DNA of 64,000 bases, taken from assembly GCA_047602295.1 (NCBI GenBank), contig JASGHP010000001.1:4712001-4776000 (forward strand). The letters run 5' to 3'. The stretch comes from JACMLD01 sp047602295. Lineage in GTDB: Bacteria > Bacteroidota > Bacteroidia > Chitinophagales > Chitinophagaceae. Under the pieces are notes generated by a model that worked only from the letters and a program-made list of their open reading frames with translations, was not told the origin of the DNA and did not search any database. A program made the translations under genes and the position numbers. Shown piece after piece: positions 1-7,907 of this stretch. Positions within the stretch are counted from its first letter, which is position 1; each line of letters begins with the position of its first letter.

Positions 1-27
1 TAAAAGCTATACTTATACTGCGCTGCA

Positions 28-1857
28 TTATTTTGATGAACCTGTTTTTAAGTAATTGATAAAATAAATGGCTTCTTTGCTTTTACTGTCTGCATTAGGC
101 AAATCATAAGATTGATCTGTCGGTGTATCTGCATCCGGGAACCTGCGTACAGCACCTGTTCTAAACACGATACGGTTTACACTTTCTACCGGGGCAAAGC
201 AAAGATTATTACTGGCATTGCCGTTATTAATACTGCAGGTATAAAAACGTGTAGCCGTGTTTAGGTTAATTTTTATATCAACCGTTTCACCTGCTTTATA
301 TTTTCCCAAAGATTTATTGCGATAACCGGCTTTGGTGAACAAAATACCAGTTGAATCAAACATCAGTCTTATGCACGGTGTTCCCTTTGCATCCGTCAAT
401 TCGATTTCCAAATCGCCAAAATCATTTTGCTGTGGTGTTACAGAAAAAGAAATTGCAAGGTTTTTTGTTTCCGGGAAAATCCTTTCGGCTTTGGCATAGT
501 CAAAAGGATCGCTGTCTTTAAGACAAAGCGCTTTATTGTTATTGTTTTTTTCAATAGTCGCTCTGCCCCATAGCGGGCTAAAAATATTCCATGACTTTAG
601 TTCAGCTCCATCAGCCATAGAAAGGAATGTTTCATTTACATCTGCTGTTTCTTTATCTCTTACAGGCACCGGCACTTCAGTTACCCAGATATCTTCTTTG
701 TTCATGCTATAAGTAACCCACATGTTGCCACCGGGCGGCGTTCCATCCATTTCCTGTATACCGCGAACGTATTGCGGGCCATAACTTTTATATGCACCGC
801 CATAACGCAATGAGGTAATCTCGCCATTCACCAGCAAGAGGTTTTTATACTTAAGTCCATCATCGCTTACACTAACGGCCAGGGGCCAGCGAAATTCTGA
901 AGGATTGTAAACGGTGGCATATTTACCGTCACTGGTTTTTTGTCCCCATATTTTTGCATTGGCATTTACAAAACCTGGCGCACGCAATGGCTGGTATAAA
1001 AATGTTTTGCCTTCATCTGGCGTTATGGTAGTGAGTGCATACTTCCACAAACCCACCACTCTTCCATCAGGCAGATGATAATAATTAAAAGCTTTGAAAT
1101 CTTTGTGGATAGGTATTAAAGAATCATTCCTGTCAGACTCTTCTACCATTTGCTCCATTAATAATGGTGCGGCCAGAATCTCTTCACAGGCTGCAACAAA
1201 ACTTTTGTCTTTTGATGTTTTATAAAATGGATAATTGGTATTTTTTTCGTTGAACCCGTGGTTATAACGCAAAAAATAAATTGGCCCATAAGTGCCATCA
1301 GTTTTTATCTCACGAATAACACGACCAATACCATTGCCATCATTCGGATCATCATGTGCGCCTAACACAATGCCATAAAAAGCCAAAGCGAAAAGATGTT
1401 TGCTTTTTGAAGTATAAAACCCGATGCGCTGGTGCATAACCGCCATTAAATCCTTTGCTACTTCTGTACGACCTTCCTTGGTTGTACCATCGGGCACTTT
1501 GTATTCCGGAAAAATCACTTCAGGGTTTGACCAGTTATAACCATCTTTTGAAGTCTGCAACAAAGTACGGCCGGGCGGCACATGCTCTCCCGCCGGGCAA
1601 CTTAAATATTCCAGGAAAAATCTATTGTTCCAGTACGCCAGCATGGGCGCATGATTGTAAGTCCAATTATTATCAGCATTAGCACGGTTTGCCCTAAAAG
1701 TTTGAATATTATGCACGCCAATGGCAGGGCTCAATTGTCCATGATGATAATCTATATTCACCAATGTATTGCCAACATAACGCACAGTATCCTGCGCATG
1801 TACTTTACTACAGCACACTACGATAAAGAGGAATAGTATGGTTTTATTTTTTAGCAT
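28..1857 (-). CDS. Secreted sialidase-fold (BNR-like) beta-propeller protein
   Basis: A 609-residue protein with a cleavable signal peptide (hydrophobic run after MLKNK, likely cut after VHA near residue 21). Residues about 40-410 contain repeated strand motifs such as TSKDGYNW, SDDGLKYK and TPDEGKTF, as seen in BNR/Asp-box propellers annotated as exo-alpha-sialidases. Residues about 420-600 look like a beta-sandwich that could bind carbohydrate. In known RG-II loci a GH33-family enzyme removes Kdo/Dha-type acidic sugars, so a comparable role in pectin breakdown is possible, but I cannot assign a substrate. It is the last visible gene of the minus-strand pectin operon, 87 nt downstream of the GH43-like gene; the operon may continue beyond position 1. 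The ATG at 1857 directly precedes the signal peptide. Confidence 0.7.
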   Translation of the reverse strand: MLKNKTILFLFIVVCCSKVHAQDTVRYVGNTLVNIDYHHGQLSPAIGVHNIQTFRANRANADNNWTYNHAPMLAYWNNRFFLEYLSCPAGEHVPPGRTLLQTSKDGYNWSNPEVIFPEYKVPDGTTKEGRTEVAKDLMAVMHQRIGFYTSKSKHLFALAFYGIVLGAHDDPNDGNGIGRVIREIKTDGTYGPIYFLRYNHGFNEKNTNYPFYKTSKDKSFVAACEEILAAPLLMEQMVEESDRNDSLIPIHKDFKAFNYYHLPDGRVVGLWKYALTTITPDEGKTFLYQPLRAPGFVNANAKIWGQKTSDGKYATVYNPSEFRWPLAVSVSDDGLKYKNLLLVNGEITSLRYGGAYKSYGPQYVRGIQEMDGTPPGGNMWVTYSMNKEDIWVTEVPVPVRDKETADVNETFLSMADGAELKSWNIFSPLWGRATIEKNNNNKALCLKDSDPFDYAKAERIFPETKNLAISFSVTPQQNDFGDLEIELTDAKGTPCIRLMFDSTGILFTKAGYRNKSLGKYKAGETVDIKINLNTATRFYTCSINNGNASNNLCFAPVESVNRIVFRTGAVRRFPDADTPTDQSYDLPNADSKSKEAIYFINYLKTGSSK

Positions 1858-1904
1858 TAAGTTTATGTCTGATGTCTGATTTATTGATGCCTCAGTTCAT
1901 TCTC

Positions 1905-1957
1905 ACATTTACCACATTTGTCACATTTCCACATTTTTTGCTTATCACATTTTCACA
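1905..1957 (-). repeat. AATGTG post-stop microrepeat, copy 1
   Basis: On the minus strand this spacer reads as imperfect 8-9 nt units of the form AAATGTGNN. It begins inside the last codons of the GH43-like gene, whose C-terminal residues NVKM are encoded by repeat units, and continues past the stop codon at 1945-1947. Two other copies at 32938-32970 and 46367-46406 have the same orientation relative to the gene they follow. Confidence 0.75.
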
Positions 1958-2856
1958 TTATCCAATAATTTTTTAACTACCCTCTTCTTCACCACAACAA
2001 TGGTTCCGTGCTTATGTCCTTCTGGCACGTGAACTTCATTAGTAATACTTTTAAAGATGATAAAATCTTTTGTTGAAGAAGCATCATAGATTTTTTTGCG
2101 GTACGAGTCGTAATAAATCAAATAATCATCTTTTACTTTTACTACTGACGGCCCCTCAGTATAACTTTCCGTGAAAGGTTTTGAAACATTCTTCCAGGGC
2201 CCAAGTGGGCTATCTGAAAAAGCAACTTTAATATCTCGTTCAGGTCGGGTGTTGTCTTTCAATACCAACACATAATCTTTTGATGATCGTTTTACAATCA
2301 CTGCATCAATCACACTAAAACCCGGATCTAAAAATAATTTTGTGGGTGAAAAGCTTTTAAAATCGGTTGTAGTAGTTACATACAGCCTGTGATTGTTGCT
2401 ATCCTCTTCCATACCTTTTTCAAAACGCCCCGGTATGCACGATGCCCATATAATTATGAAACGCTTTCCTTCGTCATCATAAAATAATTCAGGTGCCCAA
2501 ACATTTACAGTACCAGGCTCATGCTCCATCACTGGCAGAAATTTTTCTTCACTCCAGTGCAACAAATCTTTTGAAGATGAATAACCAAAACCTTTATCGC
2601 CTCGCCAACTGCTTGTCCATACCAAATGAAATGTTCCATTCGGCCCTTGCACCATAGATGGGTCACGCATTATTTTATTACCCACTTTTGGTGCAAGCAA
2701 AGTCTTATTAATATCTGTCCAATTGTATCCATCATAACTATACAACATGCGCAAACCTTCATTAACCGGTTCATGAAAAGAGGTGAACAGATAAGCTTTA
2801 TTGCTGCACGACGACAACAACACAATACTTGTTAATATGAACAATACACTTCTCAT
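1945..2856 (-). CDS. GH43-like lipoprotein glycosidase (five-bladed propeller)
   Basis: A 303-residue lipoprotein: the signal ends in LLSSC, giving a lipidated cysteine near residue 17. The rest fits a clan GH-F/GH-J-like five-bladed propeller as in GH43 arabinosidases and galactosidases. Candidate catalytic positions are the Asp in MRDPSMV (about residue 66), the Asp in VIDAVIV (about 188) and the Glu in TEGPSVV (about 240), in the order expected for base, pKa modulator and acid. It would remove neutral side-chain sugars such as arabinose from pectin at the cell surface or in the periplasm. It is at the low end of GH43 length because no C-terminal sandwich domain is attached. The coding end overlaps a short repeat. 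Substrate is not predictable from sequence alone. Confidence 0.72.
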   Translation of the reverse strand: MRSVLFILTSIVLLSSCSNKAYLFTSFHEPVNEGLRMLYSYDGYNWTDINKTLLAPKVGNKIMRDPSMVQGPNGTFHLVWTSSWRGDKGFGYSSSKDLLHWSEEKFLPVMEHEPGTVNVWAPELFYDDEGKRFIIIWASCIPGRFEKGMEEDSNNHRLYVTTTTDFKSFSPTKLFLDPGFSVIDAVIVKRSSKDYVLVLKDNTRPERDIKVAFSDSPLGPWKNVSKPFTESYTEGPSVVKVKDDYLIYYDSYRKKIYDASSTKDFIIFKSITNEVHVPEGHKHGTIVVVKKRVVKKLLDNVKM

Positions 2857-2868
2857 TTGTACACCTTT

Positions 2869-2968
2869 GTCTGAACCATGATTTTCCTGATTAAAGGATT
2901 GACAGGATTTTTATTCGCGGCAATTCTACCACGGAGGTACAGGATGTTTTCACAGAGGATAAAGAGGA
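2869..2968. repeat. Homologous spacer element, copy 1
   Basis: This spacer shares an ordered set of words with 32818-32925: GATTAAAGGATT, CAGGATTTT or CATGATTTT, TTCGCGGC, TACCAC, GAGGTA and CAGAGG. Each copy lies just upstream of a minus-strand glycosidase gene (GH43-like and GH95) and in the same orientation. Similar degenerate 'gattaaaggatt ... accacggagg' spacers are familiar in Bacteroidota genomes. No coding potential is seen. Confidence 0.6.
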
Positions 2969-3007
2969 CTACATTGGCATTAATGTATTTTGGTGTCACA
3001 AATAGTT

Positions 3008-3043
3008 AGCCGCCACTCACGACTGACCACTCACGACTCACGT
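3008..3043. repeat. Low-complexity spacer with CACTCACGACT units
   Basis: Three imperfect copies of the unit CACTCACGACT follow one another directly downstream of the GH140-type gene. It is one of several spacers in this window made of a short word repeated with small changes, each spacer using a different word. Confidence 0.6.
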
Positions 3044-3057
3044 TTTTAAATCATTTA

Positions 3058-4419
3058 TCACATTTTCTTCAACACCAATACCCAATCATTTCCTTCACCT
3101 TCTTTTCCTGGCGGATCAAATTGTACAATACCTGACTTTTTAACGTCGGCAATTGCTGTCTTCTGTCCGTTCTTTGGGTCATACCAATATGCTTTAATTG
3201 GTGCAAATCCAAGTTTGCTAATATCTATGTTAAGTTCTTTACCGGTATACGTATATACCATTGCATAATTTTTTCCCTTTGTTGCTAAAACATAATTGTA
3301 TTTAGCGCCAGCATTATTTGCAACGATTGATTGAGCAGGTGTACGATCAAAATAATTTTCACTCAGCATTAAATTTTTCAGGTATTGCATTTGCTTTGCT
3401 GCAGGCGCATCAATAGTTGCTGTCCATACCTGGTTTACACCAAAACTACCACGCTTTTTAAGATCGCTGTGAAACTGCATGATCGCATTTTCTCCATAGG
3501 TAAAACCTGCGCCGCCTGCAAATACGCTCCAGTATGCATAACGCCTGATGTCAGCAGGTTGCCAGCGTGGCTGCAGGCTATCGTGCAAACCGTGCGGAAT
3601 ATTTTCATAAGAAGGTTCACCGTCAATAGTTGGTTTCACCGGCAATAATTTATAATCCACATTCACATACTTCCAATTGTCTTCTCCATAATGATTGATC
3701 TCTTTTGAGCTGGTGTCTTGCGAGTAATCCTGGTGACCACTCTGGAACATGTCAAAGTCCAGCCACGGCTCTTTATGAAACCAGGTAGAAGAAGAATATC
3801 TTCCACGCGGGTGAAAGGTTTCCAAATGGCGTGGATCATATTTTTTTATGGTAGCGCCAATAGCTTTCCAAACTTCCATCTTCTCACTGCCGGGAATATC
3901 GCCGCCATTCAACCAAACAATATTATTGTACTTCCCAAAACGTTCTGCTAAAAACTTTGCATAAGCTTCCGCCTGCTGTACGGTAATCTTACCAGACTTA
4001 ACATTACCACCCCAGATGGGCACCAGTCCAATATAAATTCCGCGTTTAGCCGCTTCCGTTATAACAAACTCGATATGGTTCCAGTATCCTTTAGCACCAC
4101 CATTAATGTTAGGCTTAGAAATATCTTTATTAATCAAAGCAGAATCTCCTGTTGTGTTCACTGCAGCCAGTGTGTGCAATACCATTGCCTGCACCATGTT
4201 AAAACCTTGCTGTTTCCGCATGTCCAGGTAATGAATCGTTTGTTCATCATCGCATTTAGTAAACAATAACCAACCAGTATCACCCAGCCAGAAAAAGGGT
4301 TTACCATCCGATGTTTGAAAAAATCGTTTGTTGGCAGACACTTGCAACAATGGCAATTCCGGTTGTGCAAAAACATTGTATCCAATCAGTAATGTTATTA
4401 TGAAAACTATTTTCTTCAT
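3058..4419 (-). CDS. GH140-type apiosidase (DUF4038 family)
   Basis: Secreted protein of 453 residues. The start is placed at the ATG at 4419 (MKKIVF, followed by a typical signal peptide ending in NVFAQ); the frame is open 41 codons further upstream, but that stretch is repeat-like spacer DNA. Residues about 25-360 match the DUF4038 TIM-barrel, the fold of GH140, whose known member removes apiose from rhamnogalacturonan II. The motifs WLNGGD (Asp near 172) and DGEP (Glu near 267) sit where the catalytic pair is expected. A C-terminal beta domain of the collagen-binding-like type follows (about 375-450, ending in WVLVLKKM). Neighbours are pectin enzymes on the same strand. A different exo-glycosidase specificity is possible within the family. 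Confidence 0.8.
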   Translation of the reverse strand: MKKIVFIITLLIGYNVFAQPELPLLQVSANKRFFQTSDGKPFFWLGDTGWLLFTKCDDEQTIHYLDMRKQQGFNMVQAMVLHTLAAVNTTGDSALINKDISKPNINGGAKGYWNHIEFVITEAAKRGIYIGLVPIWGGNVKSGKITVQQAEAYAKFLAERFGKYNNIVWLNGGDIPGSEKMEVWKAIGATIKKYDPRHLETFHPRGRYSSSTWFHKEPWLDFDMFQSGHQDYSQDTSSKEINHYGEDNWKYVNVDYKLLPVKPTIDGEPSYENIPHGLHDSLQPRWQPADIRRYAYWSVFAGGAGFTYGENAIMQFHSDLKKRGSFGVNQVWTATIDAPAAKQMQYLKNLMLSENYFDRTPAQSIVANNAGAKYNYVLATKGKNYAMVYTYTGKELNIDISKLGFAPIKAYWYDPKNGQKTAIADVKKSGIVQFDPPGKEGEGNDWVLVLKKM

Positions 4420-4483
4420 TATGTACCCAACATTTGAAATTCTATTAAACATCGTTGCGCTGCGCCCCGTACCTCTGGCCGGG

Positions 4484-4498
4484 GTCGCACTCTTGTAC
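4484..4498 (+). repeat. Partial copy of dispersed repeat (GTCGCACTCTTGTAC)
   Basis: A 15-nt exact match to the core of the 62-nt repeat found at 23368-23429 and 38988-39049. Here only the core and a weakly related flank remain. Nearby at 4541-4600 are two short palindromic CCCTTCGGG words. This repeat lies in the stretch upstream of the true GH140 start. Confidence 0.6.
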
Positions 4499-4607
4499 TG
4501 CAGAGCTTTATTGAGCACATTTGCTTCGAAACCTAATACCACCCCTTCGGGGTTTTAAACATCTTAATGATGCTATTCTATATCAATGCCATCCCTTCGG
4601 GATTTAA

Positions 4608-7205
4608 TTAACGGCTTAACCAAACAAGACCTGCATTGTCCTTCATTTCAATACTTACTTTCTTACCAGCCGTAATAGTTGTTTTACTTGTTGTAAGCAA
4701 TCCTGTTTTACTATTTATAAATTTTACTTTAAAAGAACCTGTCATGCTGCTTAAATCAAGGTCTGTTGTTTTTGCATCACCGGTGTAAACTATCAATCCA
4801 TCCTTCTCTGCCAAAACAAATTTGCCAATACCATCAACCGGCTTCATTGTAGCAGCAGCAGTTAAAAATGTTTTGTCAGTTGTTGCAGGCAAAACTGGCA
4901 ATGAACCTCCGCCTACAAATGCAGCCCAGCCAAATTCCGGGTAACTGTCTCCAGAATAAACCACTGCTTTATCAGGAAATTTCAGCCGATATTCTTTTAC
5001 TGCACGATATACTTGTTCAAAAGAAGTTTTCTTTGGCTTTAATAATCTTGCATGTTGCCTTGGTGCCAGGTTTTGTCCGCCTTTTGGTTCATACGTTGTC
5101 CCATCTGCCTGGTAATGCCAGTAACGGATATCAATCAGGTTTACGGTAGCCTCGTATTTGCGTATTGCGAGTATTGAATCCTGCACATCTTTGGTAACGC
5201 AAAGCCCAATTATAGGTAGCCAGTTATTAGCATGTTCCCAATCTCTTACTACATCCAGCCAGAATTTTACAAAATGCAAAGGACCGGTAAATTCTTCACC
5301 AATAAACTGGATGACGCCATTGTTTCCTTTAAAATTATTCAGGTTCTGCTGAATGAATTTTGTGTGCAACTCTTTCCTGTGCTCATCCGTAATATCATAA
5401 AACTGTTCTGCCAGGAAAATTCTTTTATCGCCTGCAAATGGTGGCGGCTCCGGGAAACCCGTACTGTTTATATTATTAGCAGTGCGCCAGGGAAAATCAA
5501 CGTAGTGTGCACCGGCTTCTATAATGTTGTGCTGAAAATAGTTTTGATTAATCAATACCAATCCTTTCTGATCTGCGAGCGTTGCGTATTGTTTTAGTCT
5601 GCTCCAATAAAACAAATTGTATTTGGTGAGATCGTATTTGCTTAATCCATCCCAGGCAGTGTCTTTGCCGCTTCTTGCAAATGGCAATTCATAAAAAGGG
5701 GGCCATACCTCTCCATTCATCCTGCGTATGCGTTCGTGATCATCTCTGCGCCTGTCGTACCAGAGACCATAATTCTGTTCCATGCCAATAACATTCTGCG
5801 CAAGCATGCTATCAGTTAGTTCATTTAAATCATCCGTAAGCCCTCTTCCCGTTCTGCCCGGAACAAAACGTGTAATAGCAGGCAATGCTTTATCAAGATC
5901 ACTACCTTGTATGCCTCCTGTCCACCAGGGAACACTTTGTCTTTTGCCTGCTAAAATTGTTGCGCCTCTCGACAGCCATCCGTTTCTAACGTGCAATATA
6001 TCAGCCAATGCCGGAGCCTTAATTTCCTTAATGCCTATCTGGTCAATAGTTTTAGCATTGCCTGCATTAGCAGTAATTGGGTTTCGTTGCGCAGCCTGTT
6101 CAATCCATTCTTTTAATTGCATGCGTGGCTTTACAGATTCCCGGATAAGTTGCGCCGCTACTTCCACTGTCGGGCTGCTGGAAGCTTCAGTAGGTATAAA
6201 TAAAATTTGCGATTGTGCATCAACGTTACGATTCAACCGAGCTGCCAATTGTCCGTAGAAAAAACTCCTGGGGTTGATGCTGTTATTAGATTCTGCCCAA
6301 TAGCCATTGCCACCAAACTGGCTCCAGGAGCCGTATGCCCAGTTTTGTGCGCCTGGCGGACGATAACAATCAATTTTTGCAGCAGTGCAATTCCAGAAAA
6401 GACTATTGGCCGCAGACCATCCTGCACCATTGCCATCCTGTTCACGATTGCCAAAGCGCAATGCATTGCCATCTATGTTTACTACATCAAACAGAATACC
6501 CGAACCCCAACTGTCTATTGCACCGCTAAAATTATAAGGTCTGTAAGAATCGCACTGTACAAATGCATTAGGACCCGGTGCGCAATAACCGGTTGCAAAA
6601 TCATGGTAGCCATATTCTGCATAGCAACGCTGAAACAATACCTGCTGGCCAGTAGTTAAAAAAGTATAGCGCCGTTGTCCGCCAATCTCAGATACAGGAT
6701 GAAGAGATTTACAATCTTCCACTGTTACACGCCTGCTCGTTTCCAAAACGCTTACCGCTGAGCCTGCAAAATTTTCAAAAGCGATCTGTCTTACCCAGGC
6801 GTCTTCAGCATTTTCAATATTAATTGTATTCCAGCGATGATCTTCGTCTTTGGGATTCTCTGCATTATAGGTGGATATGCATCGAAAGTTCTCTATTCCA
6901 TTATTGCTTATTCTTCCTGGCCAATTGTAAGCCGTAATAAAGCCGCCACCAAAAGCCGTATCCAAAGCAGTAGTTAATGGTGCATCTATAAATATCGTAT
7001 TTCCCTGAACGTTAGTAATGGTTCTGTCAAAAAACAAATCCCTGTCACCAGGCTTCCAACCCAATGCAGAAACACCACCACCAAATGTTTCAACACCTAA
7101 TAAGCTTATCCAAGCGGCAGTTGAAGGACGACGGATAATAATTTTGTCGCCTGCTTTATAAGCACTTGCATCTGCTACCGAAAACTTCATAGCATTTACA
7201 GGCAC
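4608..7205 (-). CDS. C-terminal part of frame-broken beta-helix/DUF6298-like protein
   Basis: Second reading frame of a protein of roughly 1020 residues. The listed left end of the frame is a GTG that is really an internal Val codon: the frame stays open upstream to the A6 run at 7249-7254 and continues the sequence of the segment at 7237-7731. Residues about 1-330 form a right-handed beta-helix with pectate-lyase-superfamily character (YNWPGRISNNGIENFR, LETSRRVTVEDC). Residues about 370-770 match a barrel-like C-terminal domain I associate with DUF6298, including IGEEFTGP and a conserved WPPFYELP stretch. A small beta domain closes the protein. The context implies a role in pectin degradation, but catalytic activity is not established for this family as far as I know. 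The frame break makes the product doubtful unless it is recoded or the break is a sequencing error. Confidence 0.7.
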   Translation of the reverse strand: MPVNAMKFSVADASAYKAGDKIIIRRPSTAAWISLLGVETFGGGVSALGWKPGDRDLFFDRTITNVQGNTIFIDAPLTTALDTAFGGGFITAYNWPGRISNNGIENFRCISTYNAENPKDEDHRWNTINIENAEDAWVRQIAFENFAGSAVSVLETSRRVTVEDCKSLHPVSEIGGQRRYTFLTTGQQVLFQRCYAEYGYHDFATGYCAPGPNAFVQCDSYRPYNFSGAIDSWGSGILFDVVNIDGNALRFGNREQDGNGAGWSAANSLFWNCTAAKIDCYRPPGAQNWAYGSWSQFGGNGYWAESNNSINPRSFFYGQLAARLNRNVDAQSQILFIPTEASSSPTVEVAAQLIRESVKPRMQLKEWIEQAAQRNPITANAGNAKTIDQIGIKEIKAPALADILHVRNGWLSRGATILAGKRQSVPWWTGGIQGSDLDKALPAITRFVPGRTGRGLTDDLNELTDSMLAQNVIGMEQNYGLWYDRRRDDHERIRRMNGEVWPPFYELPFARSGKDTAWDGLSKYDLTKYNLFYWSRLKQYATLADQKGLVLINQNYFQHNIIEAGAHYVDFPWRTANNINSTGFPEPPPFAGDKRIFLAEQFYDITDEHRKELHTKFIQQNLNNFKGNNGVIQFIGEEFTGPLHFVKFWLDVVRDWEHANNWLPIIGLCVTKDVQDSILAIRKYEATVNLIDIRYWHYQADGTTYEPKGGQNLAPRQHARLLKPKKTSFEQVYRAVKEYRLKFPDKAVVYSGDSYPEFGWAAFVGGGSLPVLPATTDKTFLTAAATMKPVDGIGKFVLAEKDGLIVYTGDAKTTDLDLSSMTGSFKVKFINSKTGLLTTSKTTITAGKKVSIEMKDNAGLVWLSR

Positions 7206-7236
7206 ATAAGCATCTGCGATTTTTATTTCATTCTTT

Positions 7237-7731
7237 TTAACCTGATTCTTTTTTACCTACAATTTTTATGAGCGCCAATCTACCTGTGCTTGCGCCTATT
7301 ATAATTGTACCGTTGTCTCCGGCACCACTGCCGCGTAATACCACTCCCGATGCTGTAATTCTTAATTGGCCAGAAACTTCATAATTTCCTTTTTGCAACA
7401 AAACAGCACCACGAAATCCATTTGCATCTAACGGCAATCCTGCCGCGTAATCCAATGCAGATTGAATGCGCAGGGTTGCATCGCCACTGGCTACAGGCAC
7501 CACTACTTTTACCGGTGCTTCCGGAATAGCTTTTTCTGAAGCCATATATCCGCAATAAGAAAAATCGGGAACGCGGTTACCGAGGGAATCCGCATTGTAA
7601 GTGATCTTGTTTTTGTCTACAACTATTGGTGCGGGTTTTGTATTTTTCTGCGCAATTGCCAACTCACCTGTTGCCAGGAGAACACTGAACAATACTAGCG
7701 GGCGCATGAAAGAAACCAATCTTAATTTCAT
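7237..7731 (-). CDS. N-terminal part of frame-broken beta-helix/DUF6298-like protein
   Basis: A 164-residue frame with a signal peptide (LVLFSVLLATGELAIAQ) and the first turns of a pectate-lyase-type beta-helix (DATLRIQSALDYAAGLP, GAVLLQKGNYEVSG, GVVLRGSGAGDNGTIIIGA). It ends at a TAA just after a run of six A residues in the mRNA (7249-7254). Removing one A from that run would join KIVGKK to NQVKKNEIKIADAYVPVN in the downstream frame, restoring one continuous protein. Such a short N-terminal piece would not fold into a working helix. It lies 176 nt downstream of the first PL1 gene. Confidence 0.7.
   Translation of the reverse strand: MKLRLVSFMRPLVLFSVLLATGELAIAQKNTKPAPIVVDKNKITYNADSLGNRVPDFSYCGYMASEKAIPEAPVKVVVPVASGDATLRIQSALDYAAGLPLDANGFRGAVLLQKGNYEVSGQLRITASGVVLRGSGAGDNGTIIIGASTGRLALIKIVGKKESG
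7249..7254 (-). other. Poly-A frameshift junction (A6)
   Basis: The upstream frame reads GGT AAA AAA GAA and stops soon after. The downstream frame becomes open only at GTA AAA AAG AAT, because a TAG precedes it, so the frame change must fall in this run. The needed change is +1 (loss of one A), which does not fit -1 slippage. A sequencing or assembly indel, a true mutation, or loss of one A by RNA polymerase slippage would all explain it. Confidence 0.75.
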
Positions 7732-7740
7732 TTTTGTATT

Positions 7741-7890
7741 TATTAAAACACTCCCTAACCCTGTTCACATCTGTCACACTTTTCAGGGCTTACGAATCTT
7801 ACCAAAAACAACCAAGAACTCTTTTATCGCACGTGTTTACGACTGTTTTATACAGGCGGCTCTACTCTGTTCAAATCAATTATTCGTCTC
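7741..7890 (-). pseudogene. Possible relics of PL1 C-terminal coding sequence
   Basis: On the minus strand the spacer below the PL1 gene encodes, in different frames, IIDLNRVEPPV (near 7850-7890) and LKSVTDVNRVR (near 7745-7780). Both resemble the true end of the PL1 protein, NSVVDVNRVEPVV. The nucleotide match of the second copy includes the 14-mer AGATGTGAACAGGG shared exactly with the gene end. This suggests leftovers of further tandem PL1 copies, though the pieces are short. Confidence 0.4.
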
Positions 7891-7907
7891 TACTTCTAAA
7901 AAGTGAA

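Noticed and set aside
4420..4542. N-terminal extension of the GH140 protein
   Set aside because: The DNA is spacer repeat sequence and the signal peptide begins at the later ATG (4419).
5782..6659. Open frames of 150-158 codons opposite the DUF6298-like gene
   Set aside because: They run antisense to a clear protein-coding frame and have the skewed residue composition of shadow frames.
7237..7260. Programmed -1 frameshifting as the explanation for the split beta-helix gene
   Set aside because: The downstream frame needs +1 (or -2), not -1, so the A-run here is not in the right phase.
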